DNA of 64,000 nt from the NCBI RefSeq assembly GCF_036173125.1, contig NZ_CP108054.1:5795001-5859000 (forward strand). Direction: 5' to 3'. This DNA is from Streptomyces sp. NBC_00286 (lineage in GTDB: Bacteria; Actinomycetota; Actinomycetes; Streptomycetales; Streptomycetaceae). The position numbers were made by a program, and so were the translations under genes. This document shows positions 37,600-45,935 of the stretch, piece after piece; the stretch's first letter is position 1, and every line of letters begins with the position of its first letter. The notes under the pieces are model-generated. The model made no database searches. It was not told the DNA's origin and worked only from the letters and a program-made list of their open reading frames with translations.

Positions 37600-38490
37600 C
37601 TACTCGTTCAACGTGCCGTCGAGCTGATCGGCCAGTTCCCGCACCCTGTCCTGCATGTCCTCGCTGCTCGGGACGTCCGTCGTACTCGTCGGCTGCTCGT
37701 CGTACCGGATCGTCACCAGCACATTGGACGTGCGAAACACCACAGTCACCGTGCGCTGCCGCGAGGCGCTCAGCGCATCGTCCAGGAACGCCTCGTCACC
37801 GAGATCGTCGAGAGTGCGGGGCTGGAGGCCGGCGGGGGTGACGCTGGGGGAAGGGGCGCCGTCCGAGGCGCCGCTCGGGTCGTCGGTCGGGGTGGGGGAG
37901 CCGGTGTCGCCGGCGCCCTCGCCTTCGCCACCCTCCGCACCCTCTGCCGCGTCACCCTCTGTCGCTTCATCCGATGCGCCGGATTCGTCCCCACTTGGGG
38001 TCTCCGTGGGCGTCGCACTCGGGGACGACGGAGCCGGTACGGGCAGATCCGCCTCCTCTTCCTTCGTCGCGTAGAGCTCCGAGGCGCGGGTGGCGTCGCT
38101 CACGGCGTTCTCGTACGAGGTCACCCGGTCGAAGTCCACCCACAGACGATCCGTCGCACTCGGCGACTCCGCACTCCAACGACAGCCGATCTTCCGGTCC
38201 GTGTCATACGTCAGCGTCGGCGACCCCTCATACGCCTTCTCCCGCTGCTCCCCGTCCGTGACCTGCTTGATCCCCGGCAACAGCGCGTCCAGCGTGCCCC
38301 GCTCGACGGCACCACACGGCTCCGGCAGCGTCCGATACCGCCCGGGCTCCGCCGACGCGGCCGCCGAACCCGAGCCACCCTGCTTCGAATCCGCCGGCTC
38401 CCCACCGCCGTCCGAACCGGTGCAGCCGGCCAGCGCCGCCGTCGCCGCAAGAAGCGCGGCAACGCCGACTACATACGCCTTCCGCTGCAC
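37600..38490 (-). CDS. DUF3558 lipoprotein B
   Basis: A 296-residue predicted lipoprotein with lipobox LAGC (Cys near residue 22) after MQRKAYVVGVAALLAATAAL. The paired Cys occur in LPEPCGAVERGTLDALLPG and KIGCRWSAESP, as in its neighbour. A low-complexity acidic segment (EGDAAEGAEGGEGEGAGD) splits the domain before LDDLGDEAFLDDALS. The start is GTG with GAGAGGAG upstream. It is the promoter-proximal gene of the tandem pair and is divergent from rtcB. It is expected to be anchored to the outer face of the membrane. Confidence 0.86.
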   Translation of the reverse strand: MQRKAYVVGVAALLAATAALAGCTGSDGGGEPADSKQGGSGSAAASAEPGRYRTLPEPCGAVERGTLDALLPGIKQVTDGEQREKAYEGSPTLTYDTDRKIGCRWSAESPSATDRLWVDFDRVTSYENAVSDATRASELYATKEEEADLPVPAPSSPSATPTETPSGDESGASDEATEGDAAEGAEGGEGEGAGDTGSPTPTDDPSGASDGAPSPSVTPAGLQPRTLDDLGDEAFLDDALSASRQRTVTVVFRTSNVLVTIRYDEQPTSTTDVPSSEDMQDRVRELADQLDGTLNE

Positions 38491-38660
38491 GGAGGCTCCT
38501 CTCGTTCCGCTTAATCGCTTGCCGCCCGAAGGTGGCCGATGACCACAATGTCTATCGCACGCACGGCCGTGAACGCCGGTTCGCCTTCCCTTTCATAGAC
38601 CTTGGCCCCGGTATTTGCGATGCCCGAACTTTGTTTGCCTTACGGGGGATTGAGGACGCT

Positions 38661-39853
38661 ATGTCGTATGTAGAGGTACCAGGAGCGAAGGTGCCCATCC
38701 GCATGTGGACGGACCCGGCGTCGGTGGAGGCAGGAGCGCTCCAGCAGCTCCAGAACGTCGCCACGCTGCCGTGGATCAAGGGCCTGGCGGTCATGCCGGA
38801 CGTGCACTACGGCAAGGGCGCGACGGTGGGGTCGGTCATCGCGATGCGGGGGGCTGTCTGCCCGGCTGCTGTCGGGGTCGACATCGGTTGCGGGATGTCG
38901 GCGGTGAAGACGTCGCTGACGGCGAATGACCTGCCGGGGGATCTGTCTCGGCTGCGCTCGAAGATTGAGCAGGCCATTCCGGTGGGGCGGGGGATGCATG
39001 ACGATCCGGTTGATCCGGGGCGGCTGCATGGGCTCGCTACTGCGGGGTGGGATGACTTCTGGGGGCGGTTCGATGGGGTTGCCGACGCTGTGAAGTTCCG
39101 TCAGGGGCGGGCGACCAGGCAGATGGGCACACTCGGAGCCGGCAACCATTTTGTCGAGATTTGCATAGATATTCCGATTCGGTGTGGCTCATGCTTCACT
39201 CCGGCTCCCGGAACATCGGCAAGGAACTGGCTGAGCATCACATCGGCATCGCCCAGAAACTCCCGCACAACCAGGGCCTGGTCGACCGTGACCTAGCTGT
39301 CTTCGTGGCGGACACCCCGCAGATGGCCGCGTACCGTAACGACCTGTTCTGGGCGCAGGAGTACGCGAAGTACAACCGCACGCTCATGATGGCGCTCCTG
39401 AAGGATGTGATCCGCAAGGAGTTCAAGAAGGCGAAGCCGACCTTCGAGTCCGAGATCAGCGCACACCACAACTACGTGGCCGAGGAACGCTACGACGGCA
39501 TGGACCTGCTCGTGACCCGTAAGGGCGCGATCCGGGCCGGCTCCGGCGAGTACGGCATCATCCCCGGCTCGATGGGTACCGGCTCGTACATCGTGAAGGG
39601 CCTCGGCAACGAGAAGGCCTTCAACTCGGCCTCACACGGCGCCGGTCGGCGCATGAGCCGCAACGCGGCGAAGCGCCGCTTCTCGACGAAGGAACTGGAG
39701 GAGCAGACGCGGGGCGTGGAGTGCCGCAAGGACTCCGGCGTCGTGGACGAGATCCCGAGCGCGTACAAGCCGATCGAGCAGGTCATCGACCAGCAGCGCG
39801 ACCTTGTCCAGGTTGTGGCGAAGCTGAAGCAGGTCGTGTGCGTCAAGGGCTAA
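38661..39853 (+). pseudogene. rtcB: RtcB-type RNA ligase gene with a single-base deletion
   Basis: Together the two frames encode a full ~397-residue RtcB: AVMPDVHYGKGATVGSV, VGVDIGCGMSAVK (metal Cys), GTLGAGNHFVEICID in the first frame; SDSVWLMLHSGSRNIGKEL, EISAHHNYVAEE, and SASHGAGRRMSR (guanylylated-His motif) in the second. One base is missing at 39171-39172, between GAT and TCC, so frame one runs on to a stop at 39296 while the rest is read from 39161. The deletion lies a few codons after GNHF, in an AT-rich patch with rare codons (CAT TTT, ATA, ATT). RtcB joins 2',3'-cyclic-phosphate RNA to 5'-OH ends. No classic -1 slippery heptamer is present. It may be a real pseudogene, or a sequencing error. 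Confidence 0.85.
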
Positions 39854-39857
39854 CGCG

Positions 39858-39887
39858 CGAGGCCCCCGGTCGCTACCGGGGGCCTCG
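39858..39887. terminator. Terminator between rtcB and the homing endonuclease gene
   Basis: A perfect 13-bp stem CGAGGCCCCCGGT / ACCGGGGGCCTCG with loop CGCT, four bases after the rtcB stop and eight before the stop of the convergent gene. Confidence 0.9.
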
Positions 39888-39894
39888 TATCCGC

Positions 39895-40767
39895 TCATTG
39901 ATCGCTTGGCATGGGGGCTTGGCCACTTCGCAGGCGCCAGAGGCGGAGGCTGCAGCTCTGGGGACTCCTGTCGAGCTTTTCTGCTGCTTCCTTCGGGCTC
40001 TTGAGCTCCAGCAAAATCCGGTCCTCCCATTCCTTCCAGGAACGTCGCGTATGGGCGGACCGCATACTGGGAGGACGGAGCCAGGTGGCAAGCGACTCGG
40101 CGGACCTGCGCTTCCGTTCCAACGACAGGCAGCCGGGGTAGTAGAGGTGGGCGGCCAAGGCCTGGGCAGCTTCCTTGGCGTAGTACAGGTTGTAGATCCT
40201 GTCGCGCATGTTGCGCTTGATGTTGCGCTCGACGCCCGTGACCTCCTTCACGTATTGGCTGACGTACGTACCGAGAGCCGTACTGGCCGTGGTTAGGGAG
40301 ATGAACGGGAATCCCTTGTTGGTGTAGCCCACCGAGCCGTCGGCGTCGATGACCCCTCGCAGGTAGTCGCGGCATGAGAACTGGCCGCCTGGCGGAGTGA
40401 TCGCCATGGACTTGCGGCCGTACGGCAGGCCGAGTTCGTTCAGCTTGGTCCTGGCTTCAAGGGAGCAGAAGCTCCAGACTGCCGAGTGTGCGGTCTCGGC
40501 GAAGTTTGTGGATCGAGTGCGCTCTCTGATGCTGCTGTTGTACGGCGTCAGCCGCTGGAACTCGCGCAGAACATCGATGTCTCGGACGTTGATCTCAACG
40601 GACAACCTGCCCTTCTGCCCTACTCCTTGCTGTAGATGCCCATCGGCCTGCAAGAAGCCGAACATGTAGGCGTAGTTGGGGTTCTCGAGGTCCATGAACC
40701 CCGTCGTGTCGACGCCAAGGGCGTCGTCCAGCGTGAATTGGTGCGCGTTAGGCTCGCGTTCAGCCAT
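39895..40767 (-). CDS. LAGLIDADG homing endonuclease (free-standing)
   Basis: A 290-residue protein with two LAGLIDADG motifs: FGFLQADGHL at 36-45 and LRGVIDADGSVGY at 136-148, each with the catalytic acidic residue, so it should act as a monomer cutting a long DNA site. The C-terminus (242-280; RRSWKEWEDRILLELKSPKE then AAEKLDRSPQSCSLRLWRLR) resembles a SANT/Myb-like DNA-binding tail. There are no intein splice motifs. Codon use is less GC-biased than in the neighbours, and the leader resembles phage gene spacers, so recent transfer is likely. It faces the frameshifted rtcB, which is the obvious candidate target. Confidence 0.88.
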   Translation of the reverse strand: MAEREPNAHQFTLDDALGVDTTGFMDLENPNYAYMFGFLQADGHLQQGVGQKGRLSVEINVRDIDVLREFQRLTPYNSSIRERTRSTNFAETAHSAVWSFCSLEARTKLNELGLPYGRKSMAITPPGGQFSCRDYLRGVIDADGSVGYTNKGFPFISLTTASTALGTYVSQYVKEVTGVERNIKRNMRDRIYNLYYAKEAAQALAAHLYYPGCLSLERKRRSAESLATWLRPPSMRSAHTRRSWKEWEDRILLELKSPKEAAEKLDRSPQSCSLRLWRLRSGQAPMPSDQ

Positions 40768-40794
40768 GGGGAAGTAGGCCTTCCTTGATGGTCA

Positions 40795-40840
40795 GGCCCT
40801 CGGTTGGGATGCCGGTCCCGGCCGAGGGCCGTCGTTTTTG
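40795..40840 (+). terminator. Terminator-like hairpin with T tail upstream of the homing endonuclease gene
   Basis: GGCCCTCGG (40795-40803) pairs with CCGAGGGCC (40822-40830), with an inner GGGA/TCCC pair, and is followed by GTCGTTTTTG. In the plus direction it has the form of an intrinsic terminator, although no plus-strand gene ends here. On the minus strand it lies in the leader of the endonuclease gene. Confidence 0.6.
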
Positions 40841-40993
40841 ATGTTGTGGCGCGAGCCTAGATCGGGAGTTCAGGTCCCGTATGGGTGATCCATTCGGTTC
40901 ATCCTTGTGGGTTACTGGGGCATCGCCTCGGCGCGCACGCGTGGCCGCGTAAATCGCGAGCGCGTTGTCGTCCGTGGAGTTCACACTGCGGGG

Positions 40994-41851
40994 ATGACCG
41001 AACCCGTCGTGCTGTCCAGTGAGTTGTTGGGGTTTCCCGCTGACGCCCGTGTCCTCATCGTCAACTGCGACGACTTCGGGATGCGTCGTGGGATCAATGC
41101 CGCCGTCGTTGAGGCGATCGAGAGTGGGATCGCGAGTTCGTGCAGTCTGATGGTGCCGTGTCCTGGGGCCGGAGAAGCTATGCGGTTGCTGCGGGAGCGG
41201 CCGGGGGTTCCGTTCGGGATTCATCTCACGTTGGTGTGTGAGGTGGAGCGGGAGGGGGCTTGGGGGCCGGTTGCCTCGAAGGAGCGGGTCGGGTCGTTGC
41301 TTGATGAGGCCGGGGAGTTGTTCTCGCCTGACCGGTGTGGGGAGTTGCTTGCACGGGCCCGGATCGAGGAGGTCGAGGTCGAGTTTCGGGCGCAGGTCGA
41401 CGCCGTGGTGGGGGCCGGGCTCGCGCCTACTCACCTCGACTGGCATTGCCTGGCCGATGGCGGGCGGGACGACATCTTTGAGCTGACCTTGGCCTTGGCC
41501 GACGAGTACGGACTGGCCGTACGGGTCTGGAGTGAAGCCGGGCGGCAGAAGGTGCGCGGGCTACCCGTCACCGACAACGACTTCCTCGACAGTTTCTCGC
41601 TGGGGCTCGACGGCAAGGCGGCTCGGTATGCCCAGTTGTTGCGCGAGTTGCCCGTTGGGCTCAGTGAGTGGGCGGTGCATCCGGGGTTGGCCGATGAGGA
41701 GTCGCGGGTGGTGGAGCCCGGGGGATGGCGGGTGCGGCAGACCGATCACGAGTTTCTGATGTCGGCCGAAGCTCGTGAACTCCTGCGGGAGGAGGGGATC
41801 TTCGTGATCGACTATCGGGGGATTCAGGGGCGCTGGTCAGGGAGACGCTGA
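40994..41851 (+). CDS. ChbG/YdjC-family carbohydrate deacetylase
   Basis: A 285-residue protein. VLIVNCDDFGMRRGINAAVV near residue 20 gives the metal Asp pair, FGIHLTLVCEVE near 80 a His ligand, and PTHLDWHCLADGG near 145 the catalytic His/Asp block; WAVHPGLADEESR near 230 is the last His motif. These are the YdjC signatures, and relatives deacetylate diacetylchitobiose-type sugars. The length is normal, and the ATG at 40994 follows a GGGG stretch. It ends before a large hairpin and appears to be a single-gene unit. Confidence 0.9.
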   Translation: MTEPVVLSSELLGFPADARVLIVNCDDFGMRRGINAAVVEAIESGIASSCSLMVPCPGAGEAMRLLRERPGVPFGIHLTLVCEVEREGAWGPVASKERVGSLLDEAGELFSPDRCGELLARARIEEVEVEFRAQVDAVVGAGLAPTHLDWHCLADGGRDDIFELTLALADEYGLAVRVWSEAGRQKVRGLPVTDNDFLDSFSLGLDGKAARYAQLLRELPVGLSEWAVHPGLADEESRVVEPGGWRVRQTDHEFLMSAEARELLREEGIFVIDYRGIQGRWSGRR

Positions 41852-41896
41852 CCGTGCGAGCGGTGAACCCGTGGTGAAGGGAGTCGGTGCCGGGGC

Positions 41897-41962
41897 GGGG
41901 GCTGTCGTCAGGAAATGTGACACTTGATGCCCTAGGTGTCACATTTTCCGGCGACAGCCCCC
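41897..41962. terminator. 66-base composite hairpin between ydjC-like gene and MPI-family gene
   Basis: Outer arms GGGGGCTGTCG / CGACAGCCCCC and inner arms GGAAATGTGACAC / GTGTCACATTTTCC are nested with small internal loops and a 12-base apical loop. It separates two convergent genes and probably terminates both. The inner TGTGACAC/GTGTCACA pair is AT-richer than the surroundings and could also be a protein site. Confidence 0.75.
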
Positions 41963-42033
41963 GGACCGTGAAGGTCGCCGTCTCGAATGCGCGGGCTCGG
42001 GCTTTGGTGAGAGCTCGCCCGGGCCCGCTCCCG

Positions 42034-42690
42034 TTACCGCTCGGTCGGGGTCCAGTGTGGGTCGCGGCCCGTTTCCGCCAGTAGGCGGTCGAAGGTGTTT
42101 GCGCCCTTCGGTGCGGGTAGCGGCTCGGCGAACATGCCCATCTGGCGGGCCGTGGGTGCCATCTCGGCCACGGTGTCGGCGAGCGTGGACAGGACACCGG
42201 TGCCCGCCGGATGCGGCCGGTACTCCTGGCCGGTCGCCCGCGCCAAGTCCCAGATGTGCACCGTCAGATCTAGCAGCACCAGGCAGCCGACCGTCCGTGC
42301 GGGCAGCTCCATGGCCCCCGTCGTCCCGTCCTCGGCCCCCGGCTGCGACCAGGCCTCGACCAGTCGAGCCGCCGCCTCCGCGAAACCGTCCCGCCAGTCA
42401 TCGCCCGCCCCGACCCGGTCGGGGGTACTGGTGAAGTCCGCCGGCTTCTTGGCGGCCAGCTTCCGGAACTCCACCACCACATGGAAGAGGTGGTTGACCA
42501 GTGCCTTCACGTCGTACTCGGCGCACGGCGTCGGACGGGCGAGGGCCGCGTCCGGAATGGCCCGTACGACGGGAACTGCCTGGGCCGCGGCCGTGCCCAG
42601 CAGATCACCGAGCGAGGGCACACCGGCATTGGGCTCACTGATCTCGTTGATCTCGTCGATCTGGTTGATCTGGTTGATCTCGTGGGTCAT
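42034..42690 (-). CDS. Maleylpyruvate isomerase-family (DinB-like, TIGR03086) protein
   Basis: A 218-residue protein of the mycothiol-dependent maleylpyruvate isomerase superfamily. LARPTPCAEYDVKALVNHLF carries the His of the metal triad, and VLLDLTVHIWDLARATGQ supplies the later His/Asp block. It may use mycothiol as cofactor; its substrate is unknown. The N-terminus contains a run of 9-base repeats giving EINQINQIDEINEIS before the domain. The ATG at 42690 starts this run. It is divergent from the AraC-family gene, with 85 bases between. Confidence 0.85.
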   Translation of the reverse strand: MTHEINQINQIDEINEISEPNAGVPSLGDLLGTAAAQAVPVVRAIPDAALARPTPCAEYDVKALVNHLFHVVVEFRKLAAKKPADFTSTPDRVGAGDDWRDGFAEAAARLVEAWSQPGAEDGTTGAMELPARTVGCLVLLDLTVHIWDLARATGQEYRPHPAGTGVLSTLADTVAEMAPTARQMGMFAEPLPAPKGANTFDRLLAETGRDPHWTPTER

Positions 42691-42775
42691 AACACGACCG
42701 TACGTACGCCCCCGACCCGGCGGCTTGAAGAAACGCGACAGCCCCAAGCGGTTGCGGACGTCATACGATCCGGCC

Positions 42776-43612
42776 ATGGCCGCTCCCCGACGTGACACGC
42801 GAGGCATCGTCGACGCCGCCGAGCTCTTCTCCCGCGTCCGCTTCCGGCGCCGCGAGCCCGCCGAGCCGCTGCGCCCGTATCTGGAGCACTACTGGCTGAT
42901 CGACTGGGACCTGCCCACGCCGTACGAGTCCCAGGTCGTCCCGCACCCCTCCGTGAACGTCGTCTTTCAGGCTCTCACCGGGCGTGAGCCGTTCGGCGAG
43001 GCCGCGGGGATCGGCCTGGAGCTGTTCACGCAGAAGCTTGAGGCGCGGGGGCGCGTGTGCGGCGTGCAGTTCCGGCCAGGCGGCTTCCGTCCCTTCGCGC
43101 CGCGGCACCCGCTGACGGAGTGGACGGGCAGGCGCCTGCCGCTGGACGAGGTCTTCCCCTCGGCCCTCTCGAACGCGGGCGCCGTCGAGGCCGTACTCAC
43201 GCCCGATGACGAGGACGCACGGGTCGCGGCCCTCGACGCGTTCCTGCTCTCACTCGCCCCGGAGCCCGACCCCAAGGCCGACCTCGCGATGACCCTCGTC
43301 GACCGCATCCGCACCGACCGCTCGACCCTCCGCGTGGCCGACTTCGCCCGCGCGGAGGGCATGTCCGTACGGGCGCTGCAGCGCCTCTTCGCGGCATACG
43401 TCGGCGTCAGCCCGAAGTGGATCATCCTCCGCTACCGGATCCACGAGGCCCTGGAGCTGGCCGGCACCCGGTCGGACATCGACTGGGCCGCCCTCGCCGC
43501 CGACCTCGGCTACGCCGACCAGGCCCACCTAGTACGCGACTTCACGGCGACGGTGGGGGTGCCCCCGGCGGCGTACGCACAGGGCACAGCCCTTAAGGAC
43601 CTTGGGACTTGA
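42776..43612 (+). CDS. AraC-family transcriptional regulator
   Basis: A 278-residue regulator. The N-terminal domain (LRPYLEHYWLIDWDLPTPYE; VVPHPSVNVVFQ; VCGVQFRPGGFRPFAPRH) is the DUF6597-type sensor. The AraC HTH pair lies at about 185-270: DFARAEGMSVRALQRLFAAY and DWAALAADLGYADQAHLVRD followed by FTATVGVPPAAY. The start ATG 42776 is the first that keeps the conserved N-terminus. It is divergent from the maleylpyruvate isomerase-like gene, and may control it. Confidence 0.92.
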   Translation: MAAPRRDTRGIVDAAELFSRVRFRRREPAEPLRPYLEHYWLIDWDLPTPYESQVVPHPSVNVVFQALTGREPFGEAAGIGLELFTQKLEARGRVCGVQFRPGGFRPFAPRHPLTEWTGRRLPLDEVFPSALSNAGAVEAVLTPDDEDARVAALDAFLLSLAPEPDPKADLAMTLVDRIRTDRSTLRVADFARAEGMSVRALQRLFAAYVGVSPKWIILRYRIHEALELAGTRSDIDWAALAADLGYADQAHLVRDFTATVGVPPAAYAQGTALKDLGT

Positions 43613-43685
43613 GGGGCCTGGGGGCCTGAGGGCCACGCGGAGGCTTCGCAGGTCTTGGGCCGACCAGAGTCGGCCTAGAGCTGGC

Positions 43686-44234
43686 CTAGAGCGCGTCGAG
43701 CTCTCCGCGCCGTAGCCGCGCCGTCTGTGTCGCCGTGAACTCCACCGTCCGTCTCATGTGACCGATGAGCAGGGCGAGTTCGTCGTCCCCGAGATCCTCG
43801 AAGAGGGCGTACCAGTCGCCGCTCAGCCGCCGCCACATCCGGCCGAACTCCTCGGCCTTCTCCGGCACGGTCGCCACGAGTACGCGGCGCCGGTCGCTGG
43901 CATCCCGTTGCCGTACGGCATAACCGGCCCGCTCCAGCCGGTCCACGAGCCGCGTCGCCGATCCGGTCGTCAGCCCCGTCAGCTCGGCGACTCGTCCGGT
44001 CGTGACCGGCCCTCTCTCCAGGCTGAGGAGATTGAGGCACTGGAGGTCCGTGGGGTGCAGGTTCAGCTGGTCGGCGACGGCCTCGTTGAAGAGGGCGTAC
44101 AGGGCCATGCAGCGGCGCGACTCGGTGGCCAGCTCGGAGAGCAGCCGGACGCGCCGCGCACCGGTGGCTGTACCGGCTGCGGACATGGGCATGGACATGG
44201 ACGTGGGCGTGGGCGTGGACCTGGGCGCGGTCAT
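43686..44234 (-). CDS. MarR-family transcriptional regulator
   Basis: A 182-residue winged-helix repressor. Helix 1 is around VRLLSELATESRRCMALYAL, the recognition part reads VTTGRVAELTGLTTGSATRL, and the wing is VRQRDASDRRRVLVATVPEK. The first ~25 residues come from a hexanucleotide-like repeat (TPTPTSMSMPM), so the start is uncertain: ATG 44234 or one of three later ATGs would do. It is divergent from the small YnfA-type membrane protein gene, 97 bases away, the probable regulated partner. Confidence 0.88.
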   Translation of the reverse strand: MTAPRSTPTPTSMSMPMSAAGTATGARRVRLLSELATESRRCMALYALFNEAVADQLNLHPTDLQCLNLLSLERGPVTTGRVAELTGLTTGSATRLVDRLERAGYAVRQRDASDRRRVLVATVPEKAEEFGRMWRRLSGDWYALFEDLGDDELALLIGHMRRTVEFTATQTARLRRGELDAL

Positions 44235-44331
44235 ACGGGGATGTATGCCACCCGGCGCCCCCAACAAGCCCCGCGAATAGGTGACGGCACCGGCCCGTCG
44301 GCACACCCCCGCCCCATGCGAAGCTGCCCCC

Positions 44332-44664
44332 ATGCTCGTCGCCCGCTCCGCCGCCCTGTTCGCCCTCGCCGCGCTCTTCGAGATCGGCGGCGCATGGCTG
44401 GTCTGGCAGGGCGTGCGCGAGCATCGCGGCTGGCTGTGGATCGGCGCCGGCGTCATGGCCCTCGGCGCGTACGGCTTCGTCGCCACCCTCCAGCCCGACG
44501 CGAACTTCGGCCGCATCCTCGCCGCGTACGGCGGAGTCTTCGTCGCCGGCTCGCTGGCCTGGGGCATGGTCGCGGACGGCTTCCGGCCCGACCGCTGGGA
44601 CGTGACGGGCGCGCTGATCTGCCTCGCGGGCATGGCGGTGATCATGTACGCACCGCGAAACTGA
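44332..44664 (+). CDS. YnfA/UPF0060-family small membrane protein
   Basis: A 110-residue protein with four predicted membrane helices: [60 protein letters not shown] and [19 protein letters not shown]. The [13 protein letters not shown] motif is diagnostic of the YnfA family, small multidrug resistance-like proteins of uncertain activity. ATG 44332 directly opens the first helix. The divergent MarR gene suggests repressor control. Confidence 0.92.
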   Translation: MLVARSAALFALAALFEIGGAWLVWQGVREHRGWLWIGAGVMALGAYGFVATLQPDANFGRILAAYGGVFVAGSLAWGMVADGFRPDRWDVTGALICLAGMAVIMYAPRN

Positions 44665-44684
44665 CCCACCGGAGCAGCGGGGAC

Positions 44685-44850
44685 CTCAGGCCGACAAGGT
44701 CCTCAGGCCGACAGGTGCGCAGGCCTGCAAGACCTCAAGCCGAAGGTCCTCAAGCCGGCAGATCCTCAGGCCGACAGGTGCGCAGGCCTGCAAGACCTCA
44801 AGCCGAAGGTCCTCAAGTCGGCAGATCCTCAGGCCGGCAGGTCCTCCGGC
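44685..44850. repeat. Tandem 63-bp repeat between ynfA-like and SnoaL-like genes
   Basis: Two 63-base units (44701-44763 and 44764-44826) differ at one base and start CCTCAGGCCGACAGGTGCGC. A partial unit precedes and a third partial one follows, running into the last codons and stop of the SnoaL-like gene. Internal ~21-base sub-repeats (CCTCAAGCCGAAGGT) are visible. Confidence 0.88.
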
Positions 44851-45269
44851 AGCAGCCCCAGCTGCCCCAGAAAGTCCAACTGATCGAAGTAGAGCCGGTA
44901 GTCCGCGATCCGGCCGTCCGCGTCGATGGTGGCGAGGTCGATCCCGCGGATCCTGATCTCCCTCTGCGTCGCGGGCAGCGTCTCGCCGGAGGGCAGGTGG
45001 ATCGGCCCGGTGTTCCTGCCGCTGAAGAAGCCCTCGTCGATGGCGGTGTTGCCGATCTCGTACGAGTGCACCGACTCGAACGTGCCCTCCGGGATCGCGT
45101 CCGTCATCTGCCGCCAGTACTCGACGATGTTGTCCCGCCCGTGGAGCTCTCCGCCGTCGGGCGTCACGGCGATCGCGTCCGCCGCGAACAGTTCGTTGAG
45201 GGCCTTGATGTCCGGGGGCGCGGTGACCGCCTCGGTGAGCCGGTCCATGACCTCACGTGCCTGTCCCAT
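44829..45269 (-). CDS. SnoaL-like polyketide cyclase/NTF2-fold protein
   Basis: A 146-residue NTF2-like protein: LNELFAADAIAVTPDGGELH, GRDNIVEYWRQMTDAIPEG, and DLATIDADGRIADYRLYFDQ are the typical SnoaL/ester-cyclase blocks. GGAGG lies seven bases before the ATG at 45269. The 3' end overlaps the edge of the tandem repeat, so the C-terminal LPEDLPA may be repeat-derived. Binding of a small hydrophobic ligand is likely, but no function is assignable. It is divergent from the cupin gene. Confidence 0.88.
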   Translation of the reverse strand: MGQAREVMDRLTEAVTAPPDIKALNELFAADAIAVTPDGGELHGRDNIVEYWRQMTDAIPEGTFESVHSYEIGNTAIDEGFFSGRNTGPIHLPSGETLPATQREIRIRGIDLATIDADGRIADYRLYFDQLDFLGQLGLLPEDLPA

Positions 45270-45423
45270 GGAGCCACCTCCTGCGCAGAGGATCACCCAC
45301 CTCGATTTTCCCACCGTCCCCGGGCCCGTGCATCAGGTCACCGGCCCGCGCCCAGAGGAGGCAGCTGAGCCGGAGAAGGACCAAGCTGGAAGGACGAGCT
45401 CCTTTAAAGAAGGGCGAGGAACC

Positions 45424-45789
45424 ATGACGGCGACGACACAGAATGAGACGCCCGTCGCGTTCGAAGGCGGCGGCACGGAGCTGCGCATGCAGGAGATCGG
45501 CGGCGACATGTCCGTCGCGTTCGTACGGTTTCCGCAGGGCACGGACATGGCGCCCGTCCTCAAAGGGCAACCGGACGACCTCTGCCAATGCCCGCACTGG
45601 GGATACCTGCTCAAGGGCCGGCTGAAGATGCGCACGAAGGGCGGGGAGGAGACCTACGAGGCCGGACAGGCCTTCTACTGGGCGCCCGGGCACGCCCCGG
45701 AAGCCCTCGAGGACTGCGAGTACATCGACTTCTCGCCGACGAAGGAGTTCACCGAGGTCATCGACCACGTGAAGGCACAGCTGGGCTGA
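45424..45789 (+). CDS. Small cupin-domain protein
   Basis: A 121-residue single-domain cupin: CPHWGYLLKGRLKMRTKGGE then EETYEAGQAFYWAPGHAPEA. The usual two-His metal motif is only partly present (CPHW gives one His; PGHAPE gives another), so metal binding is possible. ATG 45424 has GGGCGAGGAA upstream. It is divergent from the SnoaL-like gene and 146 bases before the SDR gene. The function is unknown. Confidence 0.87.
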   Translation: MTATTQNETPVAFEGGGTELRMQEIGGDMSVAFVRFPQGTDMAPVLKGQPDDLCQCPHWGYLLKGRLKMRTKGGEETYEAGQAFYWAPGHAPEALEDCEYIDFSPTKEFTEVIDHVKAQLG

Positions 45790-45935
45790 CGGGGCGGGGC
45801 GGCTTCAGGGGGCGCCGGCCATTGCCGGGGCATTCGACGCCCGTGCCGGCCACCGGAGCCTATCCTGGCGTGGATTCGAACGCCGGCTCGCGCGAGCGAG
45901 CGCGGACCCGTACGTCCCCGCCCGAGGAGCAGCCC

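Noticed and set aside
39141..39180. Programmed -1 frameshift in rtcB
   Set aside because: No X-XXY-YYZ slippery heptamer in the zero frame and no evident downstream structure; a simple one-base deletion explains the frame change.
38661..39853. Intein or group I intron in rtcB
   Set aside because: The two halves join with no intervening sequence and no splice motifs are present; the endonuclease gene lies outside rtcB on the other strand.
40850..40920. tRNA gene next to the homing endonuclease
   Set aside because: Only a T-arm-like stem is visible. No acceptor, D or anticodon arms can be folded.
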